Below are positions 15,692 to 25,229 of a DNA stretch of 64,000 nucleotides, one piece after another (the first letter of the stretch is position 1; each line of letters opens with the position of its first letter). A program made the position numbers and the translations under genes. The DNA is from Bermanella sp036960565 (GTDB taxonomy: Bacteria; Pseudomonadota; Gammaproteobacteria; Pseudomonadales; Oceanobacteraceae). The DNA lies in the NCBI GenBank assembly GCA_036960565.1, contig JBALXQ010000026.1:20684-84683 (forward strand), read 5' to 3'. The notes beneath the pieces were generated by a model, which was given only the letters and a program-made list of their open reading frames with translations, was not told where the DNA came from and searched no databases.

Positions 15692-18600
15692 CTACTCCAC
15701 AAACTCTTCCATAAAGTCCAATTCAGCTTGCTGACGTACCACTTGACGATGATGCGCCCACAGCTCTTGAATCTTTTCCTGATTACACTGCTGCCTATCC
15801 ACTAATACACGCGTATTCAATTCTCCACGGTTACCCGCCGCCAATGGCACCTTGCTGAACACGTACTGGTTACTAATTAGGTCCATAAAAGGCCCTGATT
15901 TACTGGTCGGCATAATGAACAACAACTGCAAACCCAGGCTTTCAGTTAGGTAGTTAATGACTTCTTTAGAACGGGTTTCATCCATTTTAGAGAAAGCTTC
16001 ATCTACCAATACCATGCGTAAATGACTGTCGCCTTGGTTAAAGCGGAACGCTGAAGTGATAGCGGCACTGCGTATAATGTAAGCTGGCGTCTCTAACTGC
16101 CCACCTGAACCTGTTCCGTATTGCGAAAGAGCAATGGGCTCTTTGCCTTCTGGGTGTTTATAAATTTCGTAAGAGCGATAGTTACGATAATCAGATAGAC
16201 GCTCTAATTCGCGCATAGCTTTTTGCTCGTCGTCATCTAGCAGCATAGACATAAGCTGCTCGCGTACTTTCACCGACTTAGCACTCAGCTCCACCTCAAA
16301 CAAGGTTTGCCCTTCACCAATGGCAGGGTTTTTAATCACCTCTTCAAAGAAATTCCAATAGTCTTTAAATTCAGGCACCCACTCCCAATCAAACCAATAA
16401 CATTCTCTATCGGTACCAAACTTATGATGTTTAAGCTCTTTATTCATGTCTTCCAGAACACGCTTACCATCACTAATAGACTGGTGAATACTGTGACAAA
16501 GGTTGGTCACAAAGGCATTGTCAAAGCTGTCTTTTAAGCTGGATAACTTATCTTGCTTTTCAACCAGAATGTTATTTTTCAAACGGTTATGAATATTTTC
16601 CAGTTCGCGCTGAACATCACATACGCTCTGGAAAAAGCCAATACTGTGTTCTTCGGAGTAATCGGCACTGTATACAATGGCATCAACTGTTTGACACCTT
16701 TGATTATGATCACCGATGGCACGCTCAAGTAACTGGGCGCGACTATTTAGCTCACTCAATATAGCCTGCTGCTGATTTCTAGCAATTTCTGCAGTGGTGC
16801 GTTCTGCTTCCGCGTCGGCATTCCCCATATTTTTTTCAACATCAAAATCAGGCCACAGTTTAGATATACCTCGCAGGTTCTCTTCATTTTGATCAGCTTT
16901 TTCTTGAGTAATTTCTTGCTGTTCACTTAAAATTGAACAACGCTTTTCACTTTCTTTTAACTGCTGAGTGGTTCGGCCTAGCTCTCCATCGAGGCGCTGA
17001 ATTTGTAAATCCAATTCTTGAGCTTGCTCGGCTAGCTGTAAATATTCACCTTCTAATTCAGTAAAATCAGATAAATCAATTTTTCCTAATTGTTTCTCAG
17101 CATTTTGCCATTGACGGTTAATACTCACCATTTGTTGTAATTGGTCGGCATAACTTAAATGACGTAATTGATTCACCGCTAGCAATAAATCTTGCGCTTC
17201 ACGTTGTGACTGCTGAACAGCACTTGCTTGCTGAGCCAGTTGTTGAAATTCCTTTTGTTTGGCACTTAATGCACGCTCACGAGCACCTTGCCCAAAGACC
17301 AGTTCAGCGTCATGCATATCACAGCGATACATGGAATAAGATCCCGAGCCCATGCCCTCCTCCGTTAACCCACGACGAGTTTTACGTAAAGTAGCGGCAT
17401 CAGGCACTTGCTCAACACTGCCATAACTGGCCATCAAATAATGCTTAGCGGTAGCGTGCTCAAACTTCATTAAATTCATAATGGAATTATGCGGCACTTT
17501 AATTCGATCGCTATCTTGCTTGGCTTTACTGCCTTGAATCACTCGGGCACGGTTACCACCTGGCATGCTGCGTACGATGGCAATGGCATCACGCTCGTAA
17601 TCCGATTCCACAATAATGGAGAATCGTGCGCCACCTATGTAGCCTTCGATGGCATTTTGCCAAGCACCGTCGAGTACTTCGACGTAATCACACAACACCT
17701 TAGGATCCGCTTGCGGACATTCTCTTGATATCGCATCAAGAGCGGCTTCGACAAAATATGGGTAACTGACTTGACTTGAATTTAAGCGATCAATATCTTG
17801 TTGGGTTTGCTGCATTTTTTTCTGCTGGCCCATCAACTTCTGACCACGCCTGTCTGCCAAGCGCGCTAACTGATCCCGTAAACTCACATTCTCTGTGGTG
17901 AGTTCAGCGGTAAACCATTTGTGACGCCACTGATTAATTTGTTCTTGGCGCTTAATACCATCATCTAAATGCGCTTCCAAAGGTGAAATATCAATCATGT
18001 CTTTGTTTAATATGGCAGGAAAATCCAATTGATTTTCATCACTCAAAGCCACTACGTCTTTTGCTTCTTTAAGAAAGACCCGCTCATTAAGCCCAGGAAT
18101 CTCAGCGCCAATACTGGTATTTTGCAAGGCTTTGTAAATACTGCGAGTGGCTTCAAGAGTGTATTTAAGTTGCTTGTCTTGCTCTAACAACAATACAGCT
18201 TGATGAGACAAATCTTTTTGATAAGCAACAATATCTTGCTCTAATACATCTTTGTCTTTTAAGGCTGGAATACCTTGGCGTCTCGCTTCCAAACTCACCA
18301 ATTGCTCACGAGCTAATTTACGGCGCGCGTCGCACGTTTCACGTTCATTCTTATTGTTACTTAAATCGCTACGCTGCTTCTGTTGAAGGCTTTTGGCATC
18401 GCGATAAGACTTCTGATCTTCTATATATCGGCTTTTGGCCGCGACATAATGAGCTAACTGATAATCAATCCACTGATCAATATAGGTTTGGCTATGGGAC
18501 TTACCATTTATGAGAATGTTAATGTTTTCAATTAACTGATTTGCATCGGCCTCCATAGCATGGATAGTTTTCATTAGATCACTGATGCTGCGAATGGCTT

Positions 18601-19330
18601 CGCCTAAATCTTTTTTCTCTAGAATTTCATTGGCTACAAAACCGTTGATACTCTTCACCGGCTTATAGGCCATAAAACGTGAAAATGCCTTTGCTGCATT
18701 TAACGCTTCACGCTCACTCACTGCGTCTTCTCGCCCTCTTAAGGCTCCGTAAAGACGACGTAAGTATTGCTTTTTAGTATCGTACTTTTCAACGGCTCGC
18801 TCACCACAGCGCTTTTGTAGGCGTTTGAATATTTTATCTACAGCCACCGCTTGTTTGCTGCCACCTTCTTCTAGCAGAAAATCACTTTGGGTAAGCTCGT
18901 GACCCGACACCACCATTAATAAAAAATCACTTTGTCTAGCAACAGGCTTGCCCGCCGCCTTATCAATATAAGCACTTACCCCAATAATGGCGGTAAAAGG
19001 TTGTGCATTTTCGCCCTTGGTTGGGTGAAATACCGCCGCTAGATAACCGTGGGCACCACCTGGTCGTGCGTAGGAGCCGTCATCACAACCCAGTACATAA
19101 CTGGCGAGGGTGCGCACTTGCTTACCACGACCCTTCTGTGTGGCTTCGTCTTGACCTGGGTTGTAATTAAACAAGTTATCGTGAGCTGCGGTCATGATGG
19201 TTTGAATGGCATCTGCCGCGGTGGTTTTACCCGAGCCATTGCCGCCGCTTAACAAATTAATGGGACCAAATTCAAAGTCAGTAGCAGGAATATTTCCCCA
19301 ATTAACATAAACAAACTTTTTCAAGAACAT
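15692..19330 (-). CDS. mksB: condensin-like SMC ATPase MksB
   Basis: Large ATPase of 1212 aa that with MksE and MksF forms an MksBEF condensin that organises chromosome or extrachromosomal DNA. Walker A GGNGSGKTT is at residues 29-37. A long coiled-coil centre (about 280-470 and 650-960, rich in Gln/Glu/Leu) flanks a hinge. The C-terminal head holds the signature GTGSGGQ and the Walker B region MVLVDEAFSKMD at about residue 1110. The start codon is the base after the mksE stop region (19330 shared), so translation is coupled. The same family occurs as JetC in Wadjet defence. Confidence 0.92.
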   Translation of the reverse strand: MFLKKFVYVNWGNIPATDFEFGPINLLSGGNGSGKTTAADAIQTIMTAAHDNLFNYNPGQDEATQKGRGKQVRTLASYVLGCDDGSYARPGGAHGYLAAVFHPTKGENAQPFTAIIGVSAYIDKAAGKPVARQSDFLLMVVSGHELTQSDFLLEEGGSKQAVAVDKIFKRLQKRCGERAVEKYDTKKQYLRRLYGALRGREDAVSEREALNAAKAFSRFMAYKPVKSINGFVANEILEKKDLGEAIRSISDLMKTIHAMEADANQLIENINILINGKSHSQTYIDQWIDYQLAHYVAAKSRYIEDQKSYRDAKSLQQKQRSDLSNNKNERETCDARRKLAREQLVSLEARRQGIPALKDKDVLEQDIVAYQKDLSHQAVLLLEQDKQLKYTLEATRSIYKALQNTSIGAEIPGLNERVFLKEAKDVVALSDENQLDFPAILNKDMIDISPLEAHLDDGIKRQEQINQWRHKWFTAELTTENVSLRDQLARLADRRGQKLMGQQKKMQQTQQDIDRLNSSQVSYPYFVEAALDAISRECPQADPKVLCDYVEVLDGAWQNAIEGYIGGARFSIIVESDYERDAIAIVRSMPGGNRARVIQGSKAKQDSDRIKVPHNSIMNLMKFEHATAKHYLMASYGSVEQVPDAATLRKTRRGLTEEGMGSGSYSMYRCDMHDAELVFGQGARERALSAKQKEFQQLAQQASAVQQSQREAQDLLLAVNQLRHLSYADQLQQMVSINRQWQNAEKQLGKIDLSDFTELEGEYLQLAEQAQELDLQIQRLDGELGRTTQQLKESEKRCSILSEQQEITQEKADQNEENLRGISKLWPDFDVEKNMGNADAEAERTTAEIARNQQQAILSELNSRAQLLERAIGDHNQRCQTVDAIVYSADYSEEHSIGFFQSVCDVQRELENIHNRLKNNILVEKQDKLSSLKDSFDNAFVTNLCHSIHQSISDGKRVLEDMNKELKHHKFGTDRECYWFDWEWVPEFKDYWNFFEEVIKNPAIGEGQTLFEVELSAKSVKVREQLMSMLLDDDEQKAMRELERLSDYRNYRSYEIYKHPEGKEPIALSQYGTGSGGQLETPAYIIRSAAITSAFRFNQGDSHLRMVLVDEAFSKMDETRSKEVINYLTESLGLQLLFIMPTSKSGPFMDLISNQYVFSKVPLAAGNRGELNTRVLVDRQQCNQEKIQELWAHHRQVVRQQAELDFMEEFVE

Positions 19331-20046
19331 TAGCTTGCCTCCTCTTCGCTTTCATTTGTCTCGGACTCATCAATCTGGCCAGACTCACCTGTTTGACTAG
19401 ATAGCCCTTCTTTCATGGAAGTGTCCTCTTCATTTAACAAGCTACTTAATACATCATCACTGACATAACTCATGATCATAGGGCGAACCTTTAACCAAAA
19501 CTCACTGCTGTCTAACGCGTCTTCGTTATTTAATTGAATTAGACGAAGCTGACGCATACGACGAAATAAATTTTTTCGCTCGGTTAATTGATCCGGCAAA
19601 CTGCGACCTAGTAGGTTTTTCAAGGCAATACTGAGGGATTCAAGGGATACCAATACACAACCTTGCTCATCGACCATGCCCTCACGTAACGCTTTGTCGT
19701 ATTGACTGCGCAATACCAATACCAAAGCCACTTCGTTTTGTGAAAGTCGTACCCGTAGGCCGCCATTAAATGGCTGCTCATCATCTTCCATACCTGGAAT
19801 CTGTGCACCTGGCGGATAACAACGTACAAACTGAAAACGACGGTCATGTTGCAAGCGAATACCCATCAATGACAAATAGTCTTGCATGATCGGCTCTATG
19901 CGCAAATAACGGTCATAAAGGATTTGCTCTACCTGGGACTCGTCACGGCAAATTACTCCGTAATCCATTAGGCGAATAAGTAGCTCGGTAAACTCTTTTA
20001 AAATAATGCCTTCTTTTTCAAGAAGCTGTTCTATTTTATTTAACAT
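19330..20046 (-). CDS. mksE: MksE (DUF4194) condensin subunit
   Basis: 238 aa, winged-helix dimer expected to bind the MksF kleisin, as JetB does in Wadjet systems. DUF4194-like core includes VLVLRSQYDKALREG, preceded by FQFVRCYPPGAQIPGMEDD. The C-terminal 30 residues are Ser/Glu-rich and low-complexity. Overlaps the first base of mksB and lies 74 bp after mksF. Confidence 0.88.
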   Translation of the reverse strand: MLNKIEQLLEKEGIILKEFTELLIRLMDYGVICRDESQVEQILYDRYLRIEPIMQDYLSLMGIRLQHDRRFQFVRCYPPGAQIPGMEDDEQPFNGGLRVRLSQNEVALVLVLRSQYDKALREGMVDEQGCVLVSLESLSIALKNLLGRSLPDQLTERKNLFRRMRQLRLIQLNNEDALDSSEFWLKVRPMIMSYVSDDVLSSLLNEEDTSMKEGLSSQTGESGQIDESETNESEEEAS

Positions 20047-20120
20047 GTTGTTCCCATGTTTCTACTCTTGAAAATTAAGTAAATATTCAAGATTGTAAAA
20101 TTCGTATATTAATCGCTCTG

Positions 20121-21575
20121 TTAAGCAACAGCGCTTTCGTTTTTCATTAAGCGAATACTGAATACATCTTTTTGGGTAAAGTATTCTTCTTGTTGCTGGT
20201 CTATCCATTTCAATTCGAAATGATATTCACTGGACAAGTTATCCACTGCGCCAATACTCACCACGTGAGCGATGGCCAATAGATCATTAGCAGAGTTCAC
20301 CGGTATTTCACTGGAGCGGATTTCGTTGCGTTGCTTAAACTGCTCAACCATAAAAGTACGTACTTGGTTGTTATTAACAAAAAACGCCTGATCAAGCGCC
20401 TGCTGCACATATAGCTCACGACGACTACCTTGATCCACACTTTCAAGCCCTTCGTCTACCACGTTATCAATGATGGTACGCCTGCGCGGTGGCTGTAAAC
20501 GAACCTGACCTGGATCGACAAACCCTAATTGAGGCACCGCCATCAATTGAGAAACACGATCTAACTGTTGGTTTTGCTCTTCAAGATTTAAACTGGCAAG
20601 TTGCTTACAGACCGCTACCACATCATTATTTTTTTGACTGGCCAAATAGCTCATTTGGCGAATAATAATATCGGCCCGTTTCGTGAAGTTTTGCAGAGAC
20701 TTTCGCACTAAGGGTAATATGTGTTCACAAGCACTTTTTAATCTGTGTTCAATATCATCGAGTATCAACCACAACAAAGAGTTACTGCCCGTTACTTGAT
20801 CGGGTAACAATTCCCGTAAACGTTTTTCTGCTGAGGCTTTAAATTCATTAGGGCTAAGACGCACTTGCTCAACCAACTCGCTAATTTGACTGCGATATTT
20901 TTCAACGTTATCGGCAGATAGGCGCACCGATAAATCAGGTTGAAAACGCTTTTCCATAAAATCAAAAAATTGCTCACTGGCATGTTGGGCCATACCCTGA
21001 CCGTCCATTTCACGCACTAAATCTCGCTTACGCTCATCCAACTCACCAATTACGTCGGTGAAGTCCGTAATGATACGTTCACTAAATTCAAAGGCATCTA
21101 ATAGGTCGTATACTTCTCCATGCTCTAAAAAGCTTTCTAGGGCATTTCGCACATTTCGAGTATTACGATGGCGCGCCACCTGCTGGGAACGTTGACCGTC
21201 CATGAAGGGTTCAACAAATTGTCGGCCCCAGCGGCTAAAGCTGAAACTGGATTGCAAGGTGGCTTCGTCTACTTGCTTTTCAATCCAGCCATGTTCGATC
21301 ATGGTATTGAGTAGCCAAGATGCTAATTCTTTATGGCTTTTAAAGCGCCTCTCTTCTTCGTCGCTCTCCTCATGAATCACAGGCGCACGCACGAGCGCTT
21401 CTGAGAAAATATTAAGCAAGCTTTCACGACTTAACGCTTGTCCGTAATCGCTGGAGCCAGCATGAGAGCTGGAAAAAAGCTGTTTATACAGTTCCTTAAG
21501 ACACTCCACCATTTGTTCACGATATTTACTGGTGAGGGGGCGAAAAAACTGCACACGTTCCTGTTCAAAAAACAT
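20121..21575 (-). CDS. mksF: MksF/JetA-type kleisin
   Basis: 484 aa, first gene of the mksF-mksE-mksB operon. Begins MFFEQERVQFFRPLTSKYRE, typical of JetA/MksF, with an N-terminal winged helix and helical middle part and a C-terminal region containing the ELKWIDQQQEEYFT stretch. It bridges the MksB heads. The gene order is that of Pseudomonas MksFEB. No MksG/JetD nuclease gene follows. Confidence 0.88.
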   Translation of the reverse strand: MFFEQERVQFFRPLTSKYREQMVECLKELYKQLFSSSHAGSSDYGQALSRESLLNIFSEALVRAPVIHEESDEEERRFKSHKELASWLLNTMIEHGWIEKQVDEATLQSSFSFSRWGRQFVEPFMDGQRSQQVARHRNTRNVRNALESFLEHGEVYDLLDAFEFSERIITDFTDVIGELDERKRDLVREMDGQGMAQHASEQFFDFMEKRFQPDLSVRLSADNVEKYRSQISELVEQVRLSPNEFKASAEKRLRELLPDQVTGSNSLLWLILDDIEHRLKSACEHILPLVRKSLQNFTKRADIIIRQMSYLASQKNNDVVAVCKQLASLNLEEQNQQLDRVSQLMAVPQLGFVDPGQVRLQPPRRRTIIDNVVDEGLESVDQGSRRELYVQQALDQAFFVNNNQVRTFMVEQFKQRNEIRSSEIPVNSANDLLAIAHVVSIGAVDNLSSEYHFELKWIDQQQEEYFTQKDVFSIRLMKNESAVA

Positions 21576-21901
21576 ACTATTTAGTGTGCCAAAGAATAAA
21601 ATAAAAGCCGCCCACTTTACCCGAAAACCCCCCTAGCGGGAATGGTCTGGCACGGCCTATTGGCAATTATCAGCAGTAATATTGCATAAAAAACAGTCAA
21701 CTCGAAAAATTGGCATCTAGCCAGTAAAAAGCTAGATATTTGCGTTCGAGATATCTAGATTATTGTGAGCCCACCCTAGACCCGATATAGATACGAGCCA
21801 GCCATAAGTTCGCTAATTTGGTCGTAAAAAGGTAAGGTGATACCTTGCTTCGCATACGATCCAAACCCCCCTTTTTCTGCTCATAAATAAGACTTATTCA
21901 C
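21576..21901. other. intergenic stretch between mksF and the CbiX-like gene
   Basis: 326 bp between divergent genes; should hold both promoters. An inverted segment CTAGATATTT ... GAGATATCTAGAT is seen near 21731-21761 (GATATCTAGAT/CTAGATAT palindromic pieces). No gene seen. Confidence 0.35.
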
Positions 21902-22264
21902 ATGAAAGCCTTGTTATTAATTGTTCACGGCAGCCGTAAAGCCAGCTCTACTCAAGAAATAGCCAATCTCGCCAATAGCATTGCCGCATTGCCCAGCTCA
22001 TTTCAAGAGGTGCGCCACTGCTTTTTAGAGCTTGCCCAGCCCAAGGTTAGCGCCAGCATCAGTGAGCTGGTTCAATTGAATTTTAAAGAAATTGTTCTCA
22101 TGCCTTACTTTTTGGCTGAAGGTTTTCACGTAGCAGAAGACCTGCCCAAATTGCTAAGCGAGGCTAAACACGCCCACCCCAATGTGAATTTCAACCTGCT
22201 CGAGCACTTTGGCTCAGCCCATAAAATGCCCCAATGGATTCTGGAATATGTGGAGGGTGATTAG
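21902..22264 (+). CDS. CbiX/SirB-like chelatase family protein
   Basis: 120 aa, single-domain CbiX type, related to small sirohydrochlorin cobalto/ferrochelatases. The N-terminal motif LLIVHGSRKASS carries the likely metal-binding His, and a second histidine lies in LAEGFHVAEDLP. No cobalamin or siroheme genes are nearby, so the metal and tetrapyrrole substrate are unclear. The ATG at 21902 is the start. Confidence 0.85.
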   Translation: MKALLLIVHGSRKASSTQEIANLANSIAALPSSFQEVRHCFLELAQPKVSASISELVQLNFKEIVLMPYFLAEGFHVAEDLPKLLSEAKHAHPNVNFNLLEHFGSAHKMPQWILEYVEGD

Positions 22265-22505
22265 CCGTTTGATCCAACACTAGTGCTATTTAGCCTCAAT
22301 AGGTTGATAGGAAAATTTATTCAATTTGATGCTAGCGTTATCTTTGATTAGATTTAAGGAATAGCCCAGCTTATCTACCTGTTTAGCAACTCCGCTTTCA
22401 CCTACCTCGTTTCACTAATCTATATTCTGTTATAGTTTCTAAATTTTCAGGGCTAAGGTTTTAACTTCGGTCTTCCATCAAAATTTGTATTGTCACGAGA
22501 ATTAC

Positions 22506-23402
22506 ATGTACTTTCCATTTTTAGCTCTCGCAGCTTGCTTGCCTGCTCTTATTTGGCCTGAACTATTTACATCTTTGAAGGCGCTCATTATTCCCCTGCT
22601 GGGTTTAATCATGTTTTGCATGGGACTCACTCAAACCCGTGAAGATTTCAGCAGAGTACTACAATCACCTAAAGCCATTGGACTGGGCTTGTTATTGCAA
22701 TATAGCATCATGCCGTTCTTGGCATTTTTCATCGGTGTAATACTAAATTTAAACAAAGACGCGGCTGTGGGTTTAATTATTGTGGGCTGTTGTGCAGGAG
22801 GCACCGCCAGCAACGTAATGACCTTTTTAGCAAAAGGTAATGTGGCACTTTCTATTACTCTAACTCTGGCCTCAACCATATTAGGGGTATTTCTTACACC
22901 GTTACTTATTCAGTTATACGCAGGGCATCTACTGGAAATTTCCGTGCTGCCCATGCTGCTAACCATCTGTAAGATAGTATTATTTCCTGTTTTGGCAGGT
23001 ACCTTAATTAGATATTGGCTGGCCACATACATTAAAAAAGTTGAATGGATTCTACCCCACGTAGCCACCTGGTTAATCGTTATTATCATTGCCATTGTGG
23101 TGGCGCTCAATGCAGGTAGGTTCTCTCAGGTTGGATTCAGCTTGTTACTGGCCATAATGCTGCACAATGGCCTGGGGCTATCTTTCGGTTTTTATATTGC
23201 TAAAATGTGCGGCTTTTCTCAGCAGGATACTAGGACGATTGCTATTGAAGTAGGCATGCAAAATTCTGGGTTGGGTGTGGCGCTGGCCATTAAATACTTT
23301 TCAAGTGCTACGGCAATACCTGGGGCAATCTTTAGTATTTGGCATAATCTAAGCGGTTCCGCTCTGGCCGCTTATTGGGCCAGGCGTCCTTCAAAAAACT
23401 AA
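22506..23402 (+). CDS. bile acid:sodium symporter (BASS) family transporter
   Basis: Sodium-coupled organic anion transporter of about 298 aa from ATG 22506 (GAGA eight bases before; an in-frame TTG lies 21 bp earlier). About nine membrane helices. The family patterns IPLLGLIMFCMGLT and VGCCAGGTASNVMTFLAKGN are present, the latter forming the sodium/substrate crossover. Similar proteins include PanS and other BASS family members; substrate unknown. Convergent with the next gene, 13 bp apart. Confidence 0.88.
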   Translation: MYFPFLALAACLPALIWPELFTSLKALIIPLLGLIMFCMGLTQTREDFSRVLQSPKAIGLGLLLQYSIMPFLAFFIGVILNLNKDAAVGLIIVGCCAGGTASNVMTFLAKGNVALSITLTLASTILGVFLTPLLIQLYAGHLLEISVLPMLLTICKIVLFPVLAGTLIRYWLATYIKKVEWILPHVATWLIVIIIAIVVALNAGRFSQVGFSLLLAIMLHNGLGLSFGFYIAKMCGFSQQDTRTIAIEVGMQNSGLGVALAIKYFSSATAIPGAIFSIWHNLSGSALAAYWARRPSKN

Positions 23403-23415
23403 ACTCCTATTAAAA

Positions 23416-24579
23416 TTAATGACCGGCAATACTTTGTGTGCCGGTTTTAAAACGAAGAATATGAAACGGCCCCTGGGCACGAATGTGATCCTGGGATTTT
23501 AAAATCACTTCGTGCAAAGCGCTGTTAGTTACATATAACCAGCCATCCGGGCCAAAACTAAAACCATCTGGCCAGCGTAATCTTTCATCTTTTAGCAATG
23601 TTTGTAAGTCTCCTTTGGCATCAATACGGTCGATGGAAGATTGATCCGCATTGCTAATATAAATGTTACCCGCTAGATCCATACTGATGCCATCACTGGC
23701 GGTTTTAGGAGCAAAGGTTTGCACTTCCTGCGATAGCTGCTGCGCCGTCAATGACTGATTTAACAAGTGCTGTGTTTTAATACGGTAAATATGTTGGTTA
23801 GTCGTCGGCGCATAATACAACCACTCTCCAAAGCGATCTAAAGCTATTGAATCTATATTTGGGCGAATAGCAAACACACCAAATTTCAGCATGCGTTGAC
23901 CTTGCACCACAGGCGTAAATCGCTCGGCCATCACAGACGGGTCTTGTACTAGCACCTGGCGGCTTTGTTTTTTCTCGATATCATAAATAATCACTGAAGG
24001 TTTTTTACGCAAGATACTGGCGTTGGCGATGTAAATATATTTTCCAGTGGGGTCAATCTGTAAATCATTTAGGTGAGAACCCAGTCCGGCAATGTCACTG
24101 GGAAAATCATAGTGGTGCTGCAATGAGTTAGTTTTAAGGTCAAAGGCAAGCAACCTAGGCTGGCCCAAGCCATGATTGGCATGATCTAGTACCCATAAGC
24201 GATTTTGACGATCTATACGTATGCCTTGGGGAGCATCAAAATACACAGGGAGTTCTTTACCACTGCTGTCTATTCCGGTGTTAAATGGAACGTTGGGATA
24301 GGGAATAACCATGCCATCAACCCATTCGGCCACGTGTATTTCTGGGTTGGCTTCAGGATGGAAAGTAAAAAATAGGCGCCCTTGTTCAGACACTGCCATA
24401 TTACCCGGTGGCATATCCAGCTCCGCCACCACTTCCAAGCCAGCTGAATCCATAATGGGTGCCGTGGTGATATCAGGCAAAGGCTCGCTACCACCGTAAA
24501 TGACATGCACCACTGCCAACAATATTGAAACCAATAAACCGAAAACTGCCGCTGGTTTAATAACCTTAGATATACTCAT
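23416..24579 (-). CDS. Yellow/major royal jelly-type beta-propeller protein
   Basis: 387 aa with an N-terminal membrane anchor or signal peptide (about 12-30) and a six-bladed propeller of the MRJP/Yellow family: PQGIRIDRQNRLWVLD, GSHLNDLQIDPTGKYIYIAN and NIDSIALDRFGEWLYYAP. Bacterial members are often labelled L-dopachrome tautomerase-related, without tested activity. Probably periplasmic or inner-membrane anchored. Alone between a convergent transporter gene and a divergent SRPBCC gene. Confidence 0.85.
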   Translation of the reverse strand: MSISKVIKPAAVFGLLVSILLAVVHVIYGGSEPLPDITTAPIMDSAGLEVVAELDMPPGNMAVSEQGRLFFTFHPEANPEIHVAEWVDGMVIPYPNVPFNTGIDSSGKELPVYFDAPQGIRIDRQNRLWVLDHANHGLGQPRLLAFDLKTNSLQHHYDFPSDIAGLGSHLNDLQIDPTGKYIYIANASILRKKPSVIIYDIEKKQSRQVLVQDPSVMAERFTPVVQGQRMLKFGVFAIRPNIDSIALDRFGEWLYYAPTTNQHIYRIKTQHLLNQSLTAQQLSQEVQTFAPKTASDGISMDLAGNIYISNADQSSIDRIDAKGDLQTLLKDERLRWPDGFSFGPDGWLYVTNSALHEVILKSQDHIRAQGPFHILRFKTGTQSIAGH

Positions 24580-24756
24580 ATTTAGAACCGACTTAAATTT
24601 TAATGTTTCACCCTAACCAGTTTTTAAATTAACCGCCACGACAAGGCATTGGCTTTGTAAGCCAAGTAAGGTCAATAACCTTTTGGTCATTCTTGTCACA
24701 CCCTCCCTCTCTTACACGTCTAACTCTATGACACTAAAGTCGAAAAAGAGATTCTC

Positions 24757-25158
24757 ATGTTATTTGATGTTAAAAATACCCCGTTAAGCGTACCCTTTAT
24801 TGAAGCCTTCACTTACATTCGTGATCCTAGCAAGCTTCCGCTATGGACCAATGCCTTTGCCAAAGTGCATAACGATGGCACCGCTCTCATGAGCACTCCG
24901 CAAGGTGAAGTGGCCATTCAATTGGATGTTATCAGCGATGAAAAACTGGGAACTGTAGATTGGAAGATGACCTTTGCCGATGGATCGCAAGGTATTGCTC
25001 ATTCTCGAGTAATTCCTCTTAGCAATGAAAGCTGCGCCTACAGTTTTATATTAACGCCTCCCCCTGTGCCACTTGAGATGATGGAAGGCGCTTTGGCCGA
25101 GCAAGGCCAAATATTGGAAAAAGAATTAGTCACACTAAAGGCTATTTTGGAAAACTAA
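24757..25158 (+). CDS. SRPBCC-fold protein
   Basis: 133 aa, START/Bet v1-like helix-grip fold: VPFIEAFTYIRDPSKLPLW, then the strand VTLGTVDWKM-like segment and CAYSFILTPPPVP. Probably binds a small hydrophobic ligand. It lies 71 bp upstream of the ECF sigma gene in the same direction; the two could be co-expressed. No catalytic residues can be named. Confidence 0.75.
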   Translation: MLFDVKNTPLSVPFIEAFTYIRDPSKLPLWTNAFAKVHNDGTALMSTPQGEVAIQLDVISDEKLGTVDWKMTFADGSQGIAHSRVIPLSNESCAYSFILTPPPVPLEMMEGALAEQGQILEKELVTLKAILEN

Positions 25159-25229
25159 TCCGTAGTAATGCTTTATAACTTTATTCTCAGCTTCTTGTTT
25201 TAAACAAGAAGCTCATCAGGAGTCTATTT

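Noticed and set aside
15692..21575. Wadjet anti-plasmid defence system
   Set aside because: The JetD/MksG nuclease gene is missing; after mksB there is a terminator and unrelated small genes. The set fits chromosomal MksBEF better.
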